From: Gammaproteobacteria bacterium | GTDB lineage: Bacteria; Pseudomonadota; Gammaproteobacteria; Chromatiales; Sedimenticolaceae | DNA length: 8,976 nucleotides | Assembly: GCA_020445245.1 (NCBI GenBank) | Contig: JAGRHB010000059.1 | Location: forward strand, 1 to 8,976 | Direction of reading: 5' to 3' | Shown: one piece after another, positions 1 through 7,305 of the stretch | How the letters are laid out: every line of letters starts with the position of its first letter | Position numbering within the stretch: position 1 is the first letter of the stretch | Notes under the pieces: model-generated | Database searches by the model: none | Seen by the model: the letters and a program-made list of their open reading frames with translations, nothing else | What the model was told of the DNA's origin: nothing | Position numbers and translations under genes: made by a program

Positions 1-1
1 C

Positions 2-1108
2 AACCGTGACCCGCGCTCCGTGGCGAAGCGCGCCGAGGCCTACCTGGCCTCGACCGGCATTGCCGATGCGGCGTATTTCGGTCCTGAGCCCGAGTTCTTC
101 GTGTTCGACGACGTGCGCTGGAGCGTCAGCATGTCCGGCTGCATGGTCAAGATCGATTCGCAGGAAGCCGAGTGGAACTCCGAGCGCGTCTACGAAGACG
201 GCAACATCGGTCACCGGCCGGGCGTCAAAGGCGGCTATTTCCCGGTCCCGCCGGTCGATTCCCTGCATGACCTGCGCGGCGCCATGTGCGACGCCATGGA
301 AGAGATGGGTGTGCCGGTCGAAGTGCATCACCACGAAGTGGCAACCGCCGGCCAGTGCGAGATCGGTACCCGGTTCTCCACGCTGGTGCAGCGTGCCGAC
401 TGGGTGCAGATCCAGAAATACGCCACCTGGAACGTCGCACACGCCTACGGCAAGACCGTGACCTTCATGCCCAAGCCGATGGTCGGTGACAACGGTTCCG
501 GTATGCACGTTCACCAGTCGCTGGCCAAGGGCGGGGTGAACATCTTCGCCGGTGACCAGTATGCCGGCCTGTCCGAGACCGCGCTGTATTACATCGGCGG
601 CATCATCAAACATGCACGTGCCCTGAACGCGTTCTGCAACGCCTCGACCAACTCATACAAGCGTCTGGTCCCCGGCTTCGAGGCCCCGGTCATGCTGGCG
701 TACTCGGCTCGCAACCGCTCCGCCTCGATCCGTATTCCGTGGGTGTCGAGCCCGAAGGGCCGTCGTGTCGAAGTGCGTTTCCCGGACCCGACCGCCAACC
801 CCTACCTGGCCTTCGCCTCGATGATGATGGCCGGCCTGGACGGTATCCAGAACAAGATCCACCCCGGCGACGCGGCGGACAAGGACCTGTACGACCTCGA
901 GCCGGAAGAGGCGGCGGGTATCCCGACCGTATGCCACAGCCTGGACATGGCGCTGGAGCATCTCGATGCAGACCGTGACTTCCTGAAGGCCGGCGGTGTG
1001 TTCAGCGACGACCTGATCGACGCCTACATCAGGCTGAAGATGGACGAGGTCACCCAGCTGCGTATGACCACGCACCCGGTGGAATTCGATCTTTACTACA
1101 GCCTCTGA
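2..1108 (+). CDS. glnA: Glutamine synthetase type I, 5'-truncated by window edge
   Basis: Type I glutamine synthetase makes glutamine from glutamate, ammonia and ATP in the cytoplasm and is the entry point of ammonium assimilation. The window starts inside the gene: the reading frame is open from base 2 (NRDPRS...), matching roughly residue 105 onward of the usual ~469-residue enzyme, so about 100 N-terminal residues lie outside. Visible family motifs are GPEPEFF (metal-binding glutamates), [10 protein letters not shown], the [13 protein letters not shown]/metal block, NRSASIRIP and EVRFPD, and the C-terminal [11 protein letters not shown]. The adenylylation site [10 protein letters not shown] is intact (Tyr codon 890-892), so control by GlnE-type adenylylation is expected. 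GTG at 20 is internal, not a start. A hairpin overlaps the stop codon and an intrinsic terminator follows. The regulatory region of glnA is outside the window. Confidence 0.97.
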   Translation, partial: NRDPRSVAKRAEAYLASTGIADAAYFGPEPEFFVFDDVRWSVSMSGCMVKIDSQEAEWNSERVYEDGNIGHRPGVKGGYFPVPPVDSLHDLRGAMCDAMEEMGVPVEVHHHEVATAGQCEIGTRFSTLVQRADWVQIQKYATWNVAHAYGKTVTFMPKPMVGDNGSGMHVHQSLAKGGVNIFAGDQYAGLSETALYYIGGIIKHARALNAFCNASTNSYKRLVPGFEAPVMLAYSARNRSASIRIPWVSSPKGRRVEVRFPDPTANPYLAFASMMMAGLDGIQNKIHPGDAADKDLYDLEPEEAAGIPTVCHSLDMALEHLDADRDFLKAGGVFSDDLIDAYIRLKMDEVTQLRMTTHPVEFDLYYSL

Positions 1109-1125
1109 GCGCCGTCCCGGCGCTC
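1107..1125 (+). other. Hairpin overlapping the glnA stop codon
   Basis: GAGCGCC (1107-1113) and GGCGCTC (1119-1125) are perfect 7-bp complements around a 5-base loop. The left arm contains the last two bases of the TGA stop. No T-run follows, so this is not itself a terminator. It could protect the mRNA 3' end or be a minor pause element before the terminator that begins 8 bases later. Function is inference. Confidence 0.5.
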
Positions 1126-1132
1126 GACACAG

Positions 1133-1157
1133 ACCCCGCCAAACGGCGGGGTTTTTT
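1133..1157 (+). terminator. Rho-independent terminator of glnA
   Basis: CCCCGCC (1134-1140) pairs with GGCGGGG (1145-1151) around an AAAC loop, followed directly by six T residues (1152-1157). A1133 can also pair with T1152. It lies 25 bases after the glnA stop and should separate glnA transcription from the downstream DUF4124 gene and ntrBC. Confidence 0.92.
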
Positions 1158-1238
1158 GTTGCTGCGGGACGGCGGTTCTGTCCGGCACATCACATTTTCC
1201 CAGTCGCCACAGGACAGGCGCTGCACTATGCTTGCAGC

Positions 1239-1943
1239 ATGATCAAACTCATCACCTTGACCCTGTTACTGCTGCCCGGATTTGCCCAGGCAGTAATCTG
1301 CAAGACCGTCGAGCCGGACGGCAGCGTCAGCTACGCCGACGTTGCCGCATCCGAGTGTCCACAACAGGTCAAACTGCCGCCCTATTCGAGCTATGCACCG
1401 CGCCAGGTGCAGTCCAACCCGGCACAGGAAAGTGCAGTGCGCGGCACCGCCGCTCCGTTCGTACGCTACGAGTCGATCCAAATCGTACAACCTACGGGCG
1501 GCGGGACGGTGCGAAACAACGAAGGCAAGGTGCCAGTGTCCATCGCGCTCGTACCGCCACTTCAGGAAAATCACTCGATCACGCTGTACCTGGACGGCAA
1601 TGCGGTACCGGGCGGTTTCGACGGTCCGGCGATCGACCTCAGCGGTGTCGAACGTGGCAGCCACACCCTGAAGGCAGCGGTCTTCGATGCCGGCGGCCGG
1701 CAACTGATCGAGTCATCGGCGACACGCTTTACCATGCGACAGAGCAGTGTCTACGACCCGCCGAAGAAGCCGGTACCGGAACAGCCGATCGCTCCCCCGG
1801 CAGAACCCACCCCACCGTACGTGCCACCCGCACAGCCGGGTTATGGGCCATCCTCACCGGCGGACTACAAGCCGAAAGCCGGAGGGATCTCCAGCACGCC
1901 GGGTAAGACCAACCCCGCCTTCACGCCCAAGTACAATCCCTGA
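1239..1943 (+). CDS. Secreted DUF4124-type protein with proline-rich tail
   Basis: A 234-residue exported protein of unknown function. Residues 1-18 form a signal peptide: Lys3, a hydrophobic stretch of Leu/Thr, then AQA before a likely signal peptidase I cut after Ala18. The mature N-terminus (VICKTVEPDGSVSYADV..., about 19-45) has the aromatic/DGSVSYAD pattern of DUF4124 proteins. Residues about 78-165 look like a compact beta-rich, Ig-like domain (IQIVQPTGGGTVRN, ITLYLDGNAV, SHTLKAAVFDAGG). Residues about 170-234 are a Pro-rich, low-complexity tail ending in FTPKYNP. The ATG at 1239 is chosen because it starts the signal peptide; no Shine-Dalgarno sequence lies at usable distance. It sits between the glnA terminator and the ntrB promoter. 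Periplasmic location is inferred; the role is unknown and any link to nitrogen control rests only on position. Confidence 0.85.
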   Translation: MIKLITLTLLLLPGFAQAVICKTVEPDGSVSYADVAASECPQQVKLPPYSSYAPRQVQSNPAQESAVRGTAAPFVRYESIQIVQPTGGGTVRNNEGKVPVSIALVPPLQENHSITLYLDGNAVPGGFDGPAIDLSGVERGSHTLKAAVFDAGGRQLIESSATRFTMRQSSVYDPPKKPVPEQPIAPPAEPTPPYVPPAQPGYGPSSPADYKPKAGGISSTPGKTNPAFTPKYNP

Positions 1944-1977
1944 CCGGGGGTACATTTCCATCGCAAGATTTGCACCG

Positions 1978-1994
1978 CGCACTAGAATAGTGCA
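1978..1994 (+). promoter_or_regulatory. NtrC binding site 1 (strong dyad)
   Basis: The core 1979-1993 is a perfect dyad, GCACTA-GAA-TAGTGC, and the 17-base element CGCACT-N5-AGTGCA closely matches the enterobacterial NtrC consensus TGCACC-N5-GGTGCA. Its centre (1986) is about 148 bases upstream of the predicted sigma-54 transcription start, a typical enhancer distance. An extra half site TGCACC lies at 1971-1976. Confidence 0.75.
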
Positions 1995-1996
1995 CG

Positions 1997-2013
1997 GGCG
2001 CGGAAATGGTGCG
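1997..2013 (+). promoter_or_regulatory. NtrC binding site 2 (weaker dyad)
   Basis: A good right half site, GGTGCG (2008-2013), follows an A/T-rich centre GAAAT and a poorer left half GGCGCG (1997-2002). The centre at 2005 is 19 bases from site 1, close to two helical turns, so two NtrC dimers could lie on the same DNA face. Strong-plus-weak tandem sites are typical of NtrC enhancers. Confidence 0.45.
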
Positions 2014-2107
2014 CCCTGAAACAGCGCATATGACACAATCCACAGACAAGCCCTTGATTTGACGACGGAAAAACAAGCGTCTGTGTGACAGTTGATGCGT
2101 CACAGGC

Positions 2108-2123
2108 TGGCCCAAACCTTGCT
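2108..2123 (+). promoter_or_regulatory. Sigma-54 promoter of ntrBC
   Basis: TGGCCCAAACCTTGCT matches the sigma-54 consensus TGGCACG-N4-TTGCT with exact spacing: the GG (2109-2110) of the -24 element is ten bases from the GC (2121-2122) of the -12 element. Taking C2122 as -12 places the transcription start near 2134. Together with the upstream NtrC dyads this indicates nitrogen-limitation-dependent, NtrC-activated expression of ntrBC. The predicted start nearly coincides with the first ntrB ATG (2135). Confidence 0.75.
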
Positions 2124-2134
2124 AAGTCGTAAGT

Positions 2135-3247
2135 ATGCAGGTCTCCATGATGCCCACAACGCAGCTATCAGCCACCGTTCTCGACAACCTCGCGATCGCT
2201 GTCGTCGTATTCGATGCGGACCTGCGTGTCAGTTACGTCAACCAGATGGCCGAGATGGTGCTGGCGGTCAGTGCGAAACATATCGTCGGTGAACTGCCAT
2301 CCGCCTGGATGTCGTGCCACGGCGAGGCCGTTGTCGACCTGGTGCGTGCGGCCGCGATCGGGTCGCCGATCACCAAGCGTGGTGTGGTGCTGCGCAACGA
2401 ACGCAGCGAGGTGACCGTCGACTGCACGGTCACGCCGGTGCTCGACGAGCACGGCAAGCCGATCACTATCGTCGAGCTGCAGCAGATCGATCACCACCTG
2501 CGCATCTCCCGCGAGGAGCGACTGCTCACACAGCAGGCGCTCAGCCGCGACGTGGTGCGCGGCCTGGCGCACGAGATCAAGAACCCGCTGGGCGGTTTGC
2601 GCGGTGCGGCGCAACTGCTCGAAAGCGAACTCGAAAGCGCCGAGCTCAAGGAATACACCCATATCATCATCCAGGAGGCCGACCGCCTGCAGGAACTGGT
2701 CAACCGGATGCTCGGGCCGAATCGACGGCCGAGCTATGAGCCGGTGAATATCCACCATGTCCTCGAGCGCGTGCGTTCCCTGGTGCTTGCCGAAACAGCG
2801 GAGCGGTTGACCATCATCCGTGACTACGATCCGAGCATCCCGGAACTGATCGGCGACCATGACCAGCTGATCCAGGCGATGTTGAACATAGTGCGCAATG
2901 CGGCGCGCGCACTCGACGATTCAGGCACCGTGACACTGCGCACCCGAATTCAGCGGCAGCTGACCATCGGCAATGAACGTTACCGCCTGGCGGCCAAGAT
3001 CGACATCATCGACGACGGCCCTGGGATCCCGCCGGAGATCGCCGATACGCTGTTCCTGCCGATGGTCACCGCGGGGACCGGCGGTATGGGGCTTGGGCTG
3101 TCGATCGCGCAATCGCTGATCAACCAGCATCGTGGCCTGATCGAATGCAACAGCCGTCTGGGTGAAACCGTCTTTACCATCTATCTCCCGGTCGGTGAGC
3201 AAATCACCACCGAGTGGAGCAGCAAGGAGCTTGGCCCCCGTGACTGA
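2135..3247 (+). CDS. ntrB: Nitrogen regulation sensor histidine kinase NtrB
   Basis: Cytoplasmic two-component kinase/phosphatase that phosphorylates NtrC when nitrogen is scarce and, with PII protein, dephosphorylates it when nitrogen is plentiful. The 370 residues hold an N-terminal PAS domain (about 12-120), a dimerisation/phosphoacceptor domain with GLAHEIKNPLGG (His146), and an HATPase domain with N box NIVRNAARAL (251-260), G1 box DDGPGIP (293-299) and G2 box GTGGMGLGLSI (314-324). No membrane segment is seen, as usual for NtrB. The start is uncertain: ATG codons at 2135, 2147 and 2150 are all in frame, none with a clear Shine-Dalgarno, and the predicted sigma-54 transcript would begin almost at 2135. 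The stop overlaps the ntrC start by 8 bases, so the two are translationally coupled. Identity rests on kinase motifs plus the ntrC neighbour. Confidence 0.95.
   Translation: MQVSMMPTTQLSATVLDNLAIAVVVFDADLRVSYVNQMAEMVLAVSAKHIVGELPSAWMSCHGEAVVDLVRAAAIGSPITKRGVVLRNERSEVTVDCTVTPVLDEHGKPITIVELQQIDHHLRISREERLLTQQALSRDVVRGLAHEIKNPLGGLRGAAQLLESELESAELKEYTHIIIQEADRLQELVNRMLGPNRRPSYEPVNIHHVLERVRSLVLAETAERLTIIRDYDPSIPELIGDHDQLIQAMLNIVRNAARALDDSGTVTLRTRIQRQLTIGNERYRLAAKIDIIDDGPGIPPEIADTLFLPMVTAGTGGMGLGLSIAQSLINQHRGLIECNSRLGETVFTIYLPVGEQITTEWSSKELGPRD
3224..3229 (+). promoter_or_regulatory. Ribosome binding site deciding the ntrC GTG start
   Basis: AAGGAG sits inside the 3' end of ntrB, ten bases before GTG 3240. 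It supports the GTG start over upstream ATG 3162, which would add 26 residues with no family match. Confidence 0.75.
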
Positions 3248-4658
3248 GACCAACCAGGTATGGGTGATCGACGACGACCGCTCGATCCGATGGGTGCTTG
3301 AGAAGGCCCTCACCAAGGCGGGGATGCAGGTCACCTGTTTCTCCAACGCGAACGGCGTGATCGAAGCCCTCGAACGCGGCCAGCCCGAAGCGATCATTTC
3401 CGACGTGCGGATGCCGGGCATGGACGGGTTCACGTTGCTGGAGAAGATCAAGCAGAAGCATCCGGATGTCCCGGTCATCATCATGACCGCGCATTCGGAC
3501 CTGGACAGCGCAGTGTCGGCCTATCACAGCGGCGCCTTCGAATACCTCCCCAAGCCGTTCGACATCGACGAGGCGGTCGACCAGGCACAGCGCGCATGCA
3601 AGCTGCGACGGGAAGCGCGCGCCAGTGCCGCGCATGAGACCGTCGCCGCCACCGAGATCATCGGCGCGGCACCGGCAATGCAGGAGGTGTTTCGCGCTAT
3701 CGGACGACTGGCCAGATCCAACATCACGGTCCTGATCAACGGCGAGTCCGGGACTGGAAAAGAGCTGGTCGCGCACGCCCTGCACAAGCACAGCCCGCGC
3801 GCCAACGGTCCGTTCATCGCCTTGAACATGGCTGCCATCCCCCGCGACCTGTTGGAGTCGGAGCTGTTCGGTCACGAAAAAGGTGCCTTTACCGGGGCGC
3901 AGGCGCGCCGCATCGGGCGCTTCGAGCAGGCCAACCACGGCACCCTGTTCCTCGACGAGATCGGTGACATGCCGGCCGAGCTGCAGACACGCCTGCTTCG
4001 CGTGCTGGCCGACGGCGAGTTCTACCGCGTGGGCGGCCACGAACCGGTGAAAGCGGATGTCCGTATCATTGCCGCGACCCATCAGGACCTCGAAAAGCTG
4101 GTGGTCGAGGGGCGTTTCCGCGAAGACCTGTTCCACCGCCTCAACGTGATCCGCGTGCACCTGCCGTCCCTGCGGGAACGCCGCGAGGACATCCCGCTGC
4201 TGATGGACCACTTCCTGCAGCGCGCGGCCCGCGAGCTAGGGGTCGAAAGCAAGTCCCTGATGCCAGATACCATCAACGAGCTCAAGACGCTGGAGTGGCG
4301 CGGCAATGTCCGCCAGCTGGAAAACACCGCGCGCTGGCTGACCGTGATGGCCTCCGGGCGCGAGATACATGTCGAAGACCTGCCGCCGGAATTGCACCGC
4401 GAACGCGACCCGCAGGCCACCGACGGCGACTGGCGCGCGACGCTGCGAGGCTGGATCCGCAACAGCCTGGCCTCGGGTCGGGTTGCGCTGCTGGATCAGG
4501 TGATGCCGGAGTTCGAGACCATCCTGATAGAAACCGCGCTGGAATTTACCGGCGGGCGCAAACAGGATGCCGCTCGCCTGCTCGGCTGGGGGCGCAATAC
4601 CCTGACGCGCAAGATCAAGGAGCTCGGCCTCGAAGACGATCATCGCGAGGCCAGTTGA
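3240..4658 (+). CDS. ntrC: Nitrogen response regulator NtrC (sigma-54 activator)
   Basis: DNA-binding enhancer protein that, once phosphorylated by NtrB, drives sigma-54 promoters of nitrogen-assimilation genes. It is 472 residues, close to the usual ~470. The receiver domain (about 5-120) has acidic residues Asp11-13, phosphoacceptor Asp55 (SDVRMPG), Thr83 and Lys105. The AAA+ domain (about 140-380) has Walker A GESGTGKE (168-175), the sigma-54 contact loop GAFTGA (215-220) and Walker B GTLFLDE (234-240). The C-terminal Fis-type helix-turn-helix is ALEFTGGRKQDAARLLGWGRNTL. The GTG at 3240 is chosen because AAGGAG (3224-3229) lies ten bases upstream and the protein then starts VTETNQVWVIDDD as in the family; the frame stays open upstream inside ntrB, but that extension is not family-like. 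It overlaps ntrB by 8 bases. Confidence 0.97.
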   Translation: MTETNQVWVIDDDRSIRWVLEKALTKAGMQVTCFSNANGVIEALERGQPEAIISDVRMPGMDGFTLLEKIKQKHPDVPVIIMTAHSDLDSAVSAYHSGAFEYLPKPFDIDEAVDQAQRACKLRREARASAAHETVAATEIIGAAPAMQEVFRAIGRLARSNITVLINGESGTGKELVAHALHKHSPRANGPFIALNMAAIPRDLLESELFGHEKGAFTGAQARRIGRFEQANHGTLFLDEIGDMPAELQTRLLRVLADGEFYRVGGHEPVKADVRIIAATHQDLEKLVVEGRFREDLFHRLNVIRVHLPSLRERREDIPLLMDHFLQRAARELGVESKSLMPDTINELKTLEWRGNVRQLENTARWLTVMASGREIHVEDLPPELHRERDPQATDGDWRATLRGWIRNSLASGRVALLDQVMPEFETILIETALEFTGGRKQDAARLLGWGRNTLTRKIKELGLEDDHREAS

Positions 4659-4712
4659 GCCCACCCCCGTAAACCCTTCGCAGCGGGCGTCCATCCGTGG
4701 CCCGCGCCGCTC

Positions 4713-4718
4713 TATAAT
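4713..4718 (+). promoter_or_regulatory. Sigma-70 -10 box for the gene at 4748
   Basis: A perfect TATAAT lies 29 bases before the TTG start and 54 bases after the ntrC stop. No good -35 hexamer is seen at 16-18 bases upstream (TCCATC at 17), so the promoter may be weak or need an activator. The predicted start, near 4725, gives a leader of about 23 bases that contains the ribosome binding site. Confidence 0.55.
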
Positions 4719-4747
4719 CGGCGTCGTTTCAGCGCGGAGGACAGGCC

Positions 4748-5146
4748 TTGGACAGTACCAGTATCGAGCTCCCCGGCTCACGGATCGCCGCGGTTACGGT
4801 GGATGGCGGCACAGTACGCATCGAATTCGACCCCGCCTACCTCGTCAAGAACATGACCGGATCGGTCGAGCGCACGCGCTGGCGCCAGAGTGGGGCGCTG
4901 GTGTTCGAAGGGGCAGCACTCGACGAGGACAGTCCCTTGCCGGATTTTCCGGTCGAATGCACCGGCGGTGACGTCGGTGAAAACGTCTATACCTACCGCG
5001 ACATGATCCCGGTGCCCCTGGCCAGCCGTGGCCATGCACATTGCACCTTGAAGGCTGGCGAACGGGTGATCCGCGTCAGTGGCAGCGCGGTTCACCTGGA
5101 CATGTGCGAGGTGCCGCGCTACATCGAACACATCCGCCCACGGTAG
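4748..5146 (+). CDS. Unrecognised 132-residue cytoplasmic protein, TTG start
   Basis: I do not recognise this protein. The TTG at 4748 is chosen because GGAGG (4736-4740) lies seven bases upstream and the coding frame begins there. There is no signal peptide or membrane segment. The sequence looks beta-strand-rich (IAAVTVDGGTVRIEF, GALVFEGA, HAHCTLKAGERVIRVSGSAVHLDM) with a short acidic stretch (LDEDSPLPDF). Three cysteines (71, 99, 120) and one His-X-His-Cys cluster (HAHC, 96-99) could bind metal, but no known motif is matched. It has its own -10 box, stops 89 bases before the diiron protein gene, and is transcribed in the same direction, so both could form a transcription unit. Coding reality is supported by the start signals and by base use similar to its neighbours. 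Confidence 0.75.
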   Translation: MDSTSIELPGSRIAAVTVDGGTVRIEFDPAYLVKNMTGSVERTRWRQSGALVFEGAALDEDSPLPDFPVECTGGDVGENVYTYRDMIPVPLASRGHAHCTLKAGERVIRVSGSAVHLDMCEVPRYIEHIRPR

Positions 5147-5235
5147 CACTCGCCGGGTCGACACAAGATTTCGATCAAGCGGCCGCCAAAGCCTGGCAGT
5201 GGGCGAGGGGTTCGTCGTGTCGAGTGGGTGTAGTG

Positions 5236-5994
5236 ATGGCTGTGGAACTTTATAACAAGGGCAACCACGTCTGTGTGGCATTTCGCGATCTGGTGACAGG
5301 CGAGGCGGTGCAGGCCAACCAGTTCCTGATCTGCGACAGTGACCATGCTGCGCTGATCGACCCTGGCGGCGACCTTACCTATTCGGCACTGTTCATGGGT
5401 ATCAGCAACTACATGAACGTGAAGAGCCTCGACTATGTGGTCGCTTCCCACCAGGATCCGGACATTGTCGCCTCGTTGAACAAATGGCTGGTCGGCACCG
5501 ACTGCAAGGTCGTTGTGCCGGCTTTGTGGGAGCGTTTCATCCCGCACTTTACGCGCCCGGGGAAGCTCGCCGGCAGAGTTGTGCCGATCCCGGATGAAGG
5601 GATGAATCTGCAACTCGGCAGCATTCAACTCAAAGCGATACCCGCACATTTCCTGCACGCCGAGGGCAATTTCCAGTTTTTCGATCCCAAGAGCCGCATC
5701 CTGTTCTCCGGTGATCTCGGGGCCAACCTTTGCCCGCGCGAGGTACTCGATCAGCCGGCCAAGCGACTGCAGGAACTGTTGTCGTATATGGAGGGCTTTC
5801 ACAAGCGCTACATGAACAGCAACAAGGTATGCCGTTTCTGGGCACACATGGCTTCGGGCATGGATATCGAAATGATCGTCCCTCAGCACGGCCGTCCCCT
5901 GGTCGGCAAGGCTGTGCCCGAGTTCATCCAGTGGATCAGCAAATTGCAGTGCGGCGTTGACCTGATGATGCAGTCGAATTATCGGGTGCCCTGA
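5236..5994 (+). CDS. Stand-alone oxygen-binding diiron (ODP) MBL-fold protein
   Basis: A 252-residue metallo-beta-lactamase-fold protein of the flavodiiron/ODP group. The ligand set can be traced in order: His72, Asp74 and Asp76 in SHQDPDI (H-x-D/E-x-D), His141 in LHAEGN, Asp160 in FSGDLGA, and His218 in VPQHGRP. This is the flavodiiron pattern with Asp replacing the usual Glu in the second position, and predicts a two-iron site that binds oxygen or nitric oxide. The C-terminal flavodoxin domain of true flavodiiron reductases is absent, so it would need another electron donor or act as a sensor. No signal peptide: cytoplasmic. ATG 5236 is preferred (MAVELYNKGNH); the frame is open further upstream but that part overlaps the previous gene and is not family-like. 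The Shine-Dalgarno is weak. It converges on the HDOD gene at 6028. Hydrolase function cannot be fully excluded. Confidence 0.85.
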   Translation: MAVELYNKGNHVCVAFRDLVTGEAVQANQFLICDSDHAALIDPGGDLTYSALFMGISNYMNVKSLDYVVASHQDPDIVASLNKWLVGTDCKVVVPALWERFIPHFTRPGKLAGRVVPIPDEGMNLQLGSIQLKAIPAHFLHAEGNFQFFDPKSRILFSGDLGANLCPREVLDQPAKRLQELLSYMEGFHKRYMNSNKVCRFWAHMASGMDIEMIVPQHGRPLVGKAVPEFIQWISKLQCGVDLMMQSNYRVP

Positions 5995-6014
5995 TCTCGA
6001 TCCACTGCACCCGA

Positions 6015-6031
6015 CTGGCAGTCACTGTCAG
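6015..6031. other. Hairpin between convergent genes
   Basis: CTGGCAG (6015-6021) and CTGTCAG (6025-6031) pair over seven positions with one G-T wobble and a three-base loop. It lies in the 33-base gap between the diiron gene and the HDOD gene and overlaps the latter's stop. No T-run exists on either strand, so a bidirectional terminator role is weak inference. Confidence 0.3.
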
Positions 6032-7293
6032 GCATCCAGCAGCTGATCCGCCCTGTCTATGGCATTGTTGCCTGCCTCGACGATCTTAAGGCTGAGTTCG
6101 GGCGACGCGCCCTGCAGGCCGAGCCGCCGGAATGCCGGAATCTCTTCGATCGAAGGTATGCGCCGGCTGCGAGGCCCGCCGATCAATGCGTGCCACTGTG
6201 CGACCAGCAGGATGTCGGTGTAGTCGGCGTCACGCGGCTGCTCGTACGCCCAGTGGTTGCAAAGCGTTGCCGCGTCGACGACCTCCCTCGGCAGTCCCCA
6301 CAGGACCAGCAGGATGCGCGCGAGCTGGGCACGGTTTTCGTGCACCACATTGTCGAGCGTGGCGGCATCCCTCAGATCACTGTGCCGGTCCGCGTAACCG
6401 AGCAGCACGGGTTCGGCAATGCTGTGCAGCAGGCCAATGAGGCCGGCGTACTCCGGATCGAAGCGTTCACTCGTGCGTGCCAGCACCTTGCACATCGCAG
6501 CCACCCGTATCGTCCTTTCCCACCAGGCATTCATGCGCTTTCGCACCACCAATGAGCGAGTGCGCAATGATTCGCGCAGCACACACTGGACCGCGAGTTC
6601 GATCGCCCGCTCGCTGCCGAGACGCACGACCGCTTCCTTGATACCGCGGATCTTGCCCCTGTTCGGGTTGCTGACCATCGCCGCGCGCAGCACCTTCAGG
6701 GCGATGGCCGGGCACACGGCCAGCGTATTGGCGATACCGGTTGGGTCGCTGCCCTGAGCATGCAGGGCGCGGCCGACACGGATGGCGATGTCCGTGTCCG
6801 ACGGCACCACCACACGGCCGTGGTTGAGATCGTCGAACACGTCGAACATCAATGGGTGGGTCGCGCTGTCGTCGATCAGCTCGTTGGGCTCGCTTGCGAC
6901 CAGCAGTGCCTCTTCGACCAGCACACCGCCGACCGGCACGTGCTCGACGAAGCGGTCGAGCAGGCTTTGCTCAATCATCAGGTAACGCACATCCGACAGT
7001 GCCGTCACCTTGTATCGGGAGGGACGCAGCCGAGAGACCGGCCCGAGCGCAGCGGCATCGGTGTGGCACACGAGGTGATCGGCCCCATCCGCGGCCTCGA
7101 GTTTCAGCTCACCCTCGAGCAGGAACAGCACGCGTGTGTCTTTGCTGCCCAGACTGAGCAGACAGGTCCCGCGCGGTGCCTGCAAGACCTCCACCAGCTG
7201 TGCCAGTTCGTTGAGTTGAACCTCGTCGAGGCCGGCGACTGTGTCCAGTCGGCGCAGTGCGGCATCGATTGCGATCGTACTCCCGAGCGACAT
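6028..7293 (-). CDS. Crp-like/HDOD signalling protein, divergent copy (A)
   Basis: A 421-residue cytoplasmic signalling protein. Residues about 15-115 resemble a cyclic-nucleotide-binding beta-roll (LLSLGSKDTRVLFLLEGELKL), and residues about 150-360 form an HDOD domain (PAIALKVLRAA, IKEAVVRLG, ERAIELAVQCVLRE). HDOD proteins are linked to motility, stress and second-messenger signalling and generally lack enzyme activity. It aligns in register along its length with the next gene, so the pair is a tandem duplication. This copy is the more diverged: the HDIG motif is HSIA (290-293) and the NSARFG segment of the sister is replaced by MVSNPNRG. The canonical phosphate-binding cassette is replaced by RLRPSRYKV (88-96). 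AGGAG (complement of 7301-7305) lies seven bases before the ATG, and a long inverted repeat lies just upstream. No helix-turn-helix is seen, so it is not a Crp transcription factor. Confidence 0.88.
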   Translation of the reverse strand: MSLGSTIAIDAALRRLDTVAGLDEVQLNELAQLVEVLQAPRGTCLLSLGSKDTRVLFLLEGELKLEAADGADHLVCHTDAAALGPVSRLRPSRYKVTALSDVRYLMIEQSLLDRFVEHVPVGGVLVEEALLVASEPNELIDDSATHPLMFDVFDDLNHGRVVVPSDTDIAIRVGRALHAQGSDPTGIANTLAVCPAIALKVLRAAMVSNPNRGKIRGIKEAVVRLGSERAIELAVQCVLRESLRTRSLVVRKRMNAWWERTIRVAAMCKVLARTSERFDPEYAGLIGLLHSIAEPVLLGYADRHSDLRDAATLDNVVHENRAQLARILLVLWGLPREVVDAATLCNHWAYEQPRDADYTDILLVAQWHALIGGPRSRRIPSIEEIPAFRRLGLQGASPELSLKIVEAGNNAIDRADQLLDA

Positions 7294-7305
7294 CCAACAG
7301 CTCCT

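Noticed and set aside
1232..1906. Long + strand frame of 224 residues overlapping the DUF4124 gene
   Set aside because: It is the out-of-frame shadow of a gene with a clear signal peptide; its product is rich in Arg/Gly/Thr with no domain pattern.
2168..2860. 230-residue minus-strand frame across ntrB
   Set aside because: Antisense to the PAS and histidine-kinase core of NtrB; no start signals and no domain pattern.
3162..3239. Upstream ATG extension of NtrC by 26 residues
   Set aside because: The GTG at 3240 has a good ribosome binding site and gives the family's normal N-terminus; the extension lies within the ntrB 3' end.
3204..4211. 335-residue minus-strand frame across ntrC
   Set aside because: It lies opposite the fully recognisable receiver and AAA+ domains of NtrC; long antisense frames are common in GC-rich genes.
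5041..5235. Upstream extension of the diiron protein by 65 residues
   Set aside because: It overlaps the preceding gene in another frame and has Arg/Gly/Trp-rich, non-family sequence; MAVELYNKG is the natural start.
5147..5235. Possible FliA or sigma-54 promoter before the diiron gene (TCAAG at 5174, TGGCAG near 5193)
   Set aside because: No GCCGAT-like -10 at the right spacing after TCAAG, and no GC at -12 after TGGCAG; only single half-motifs are present.
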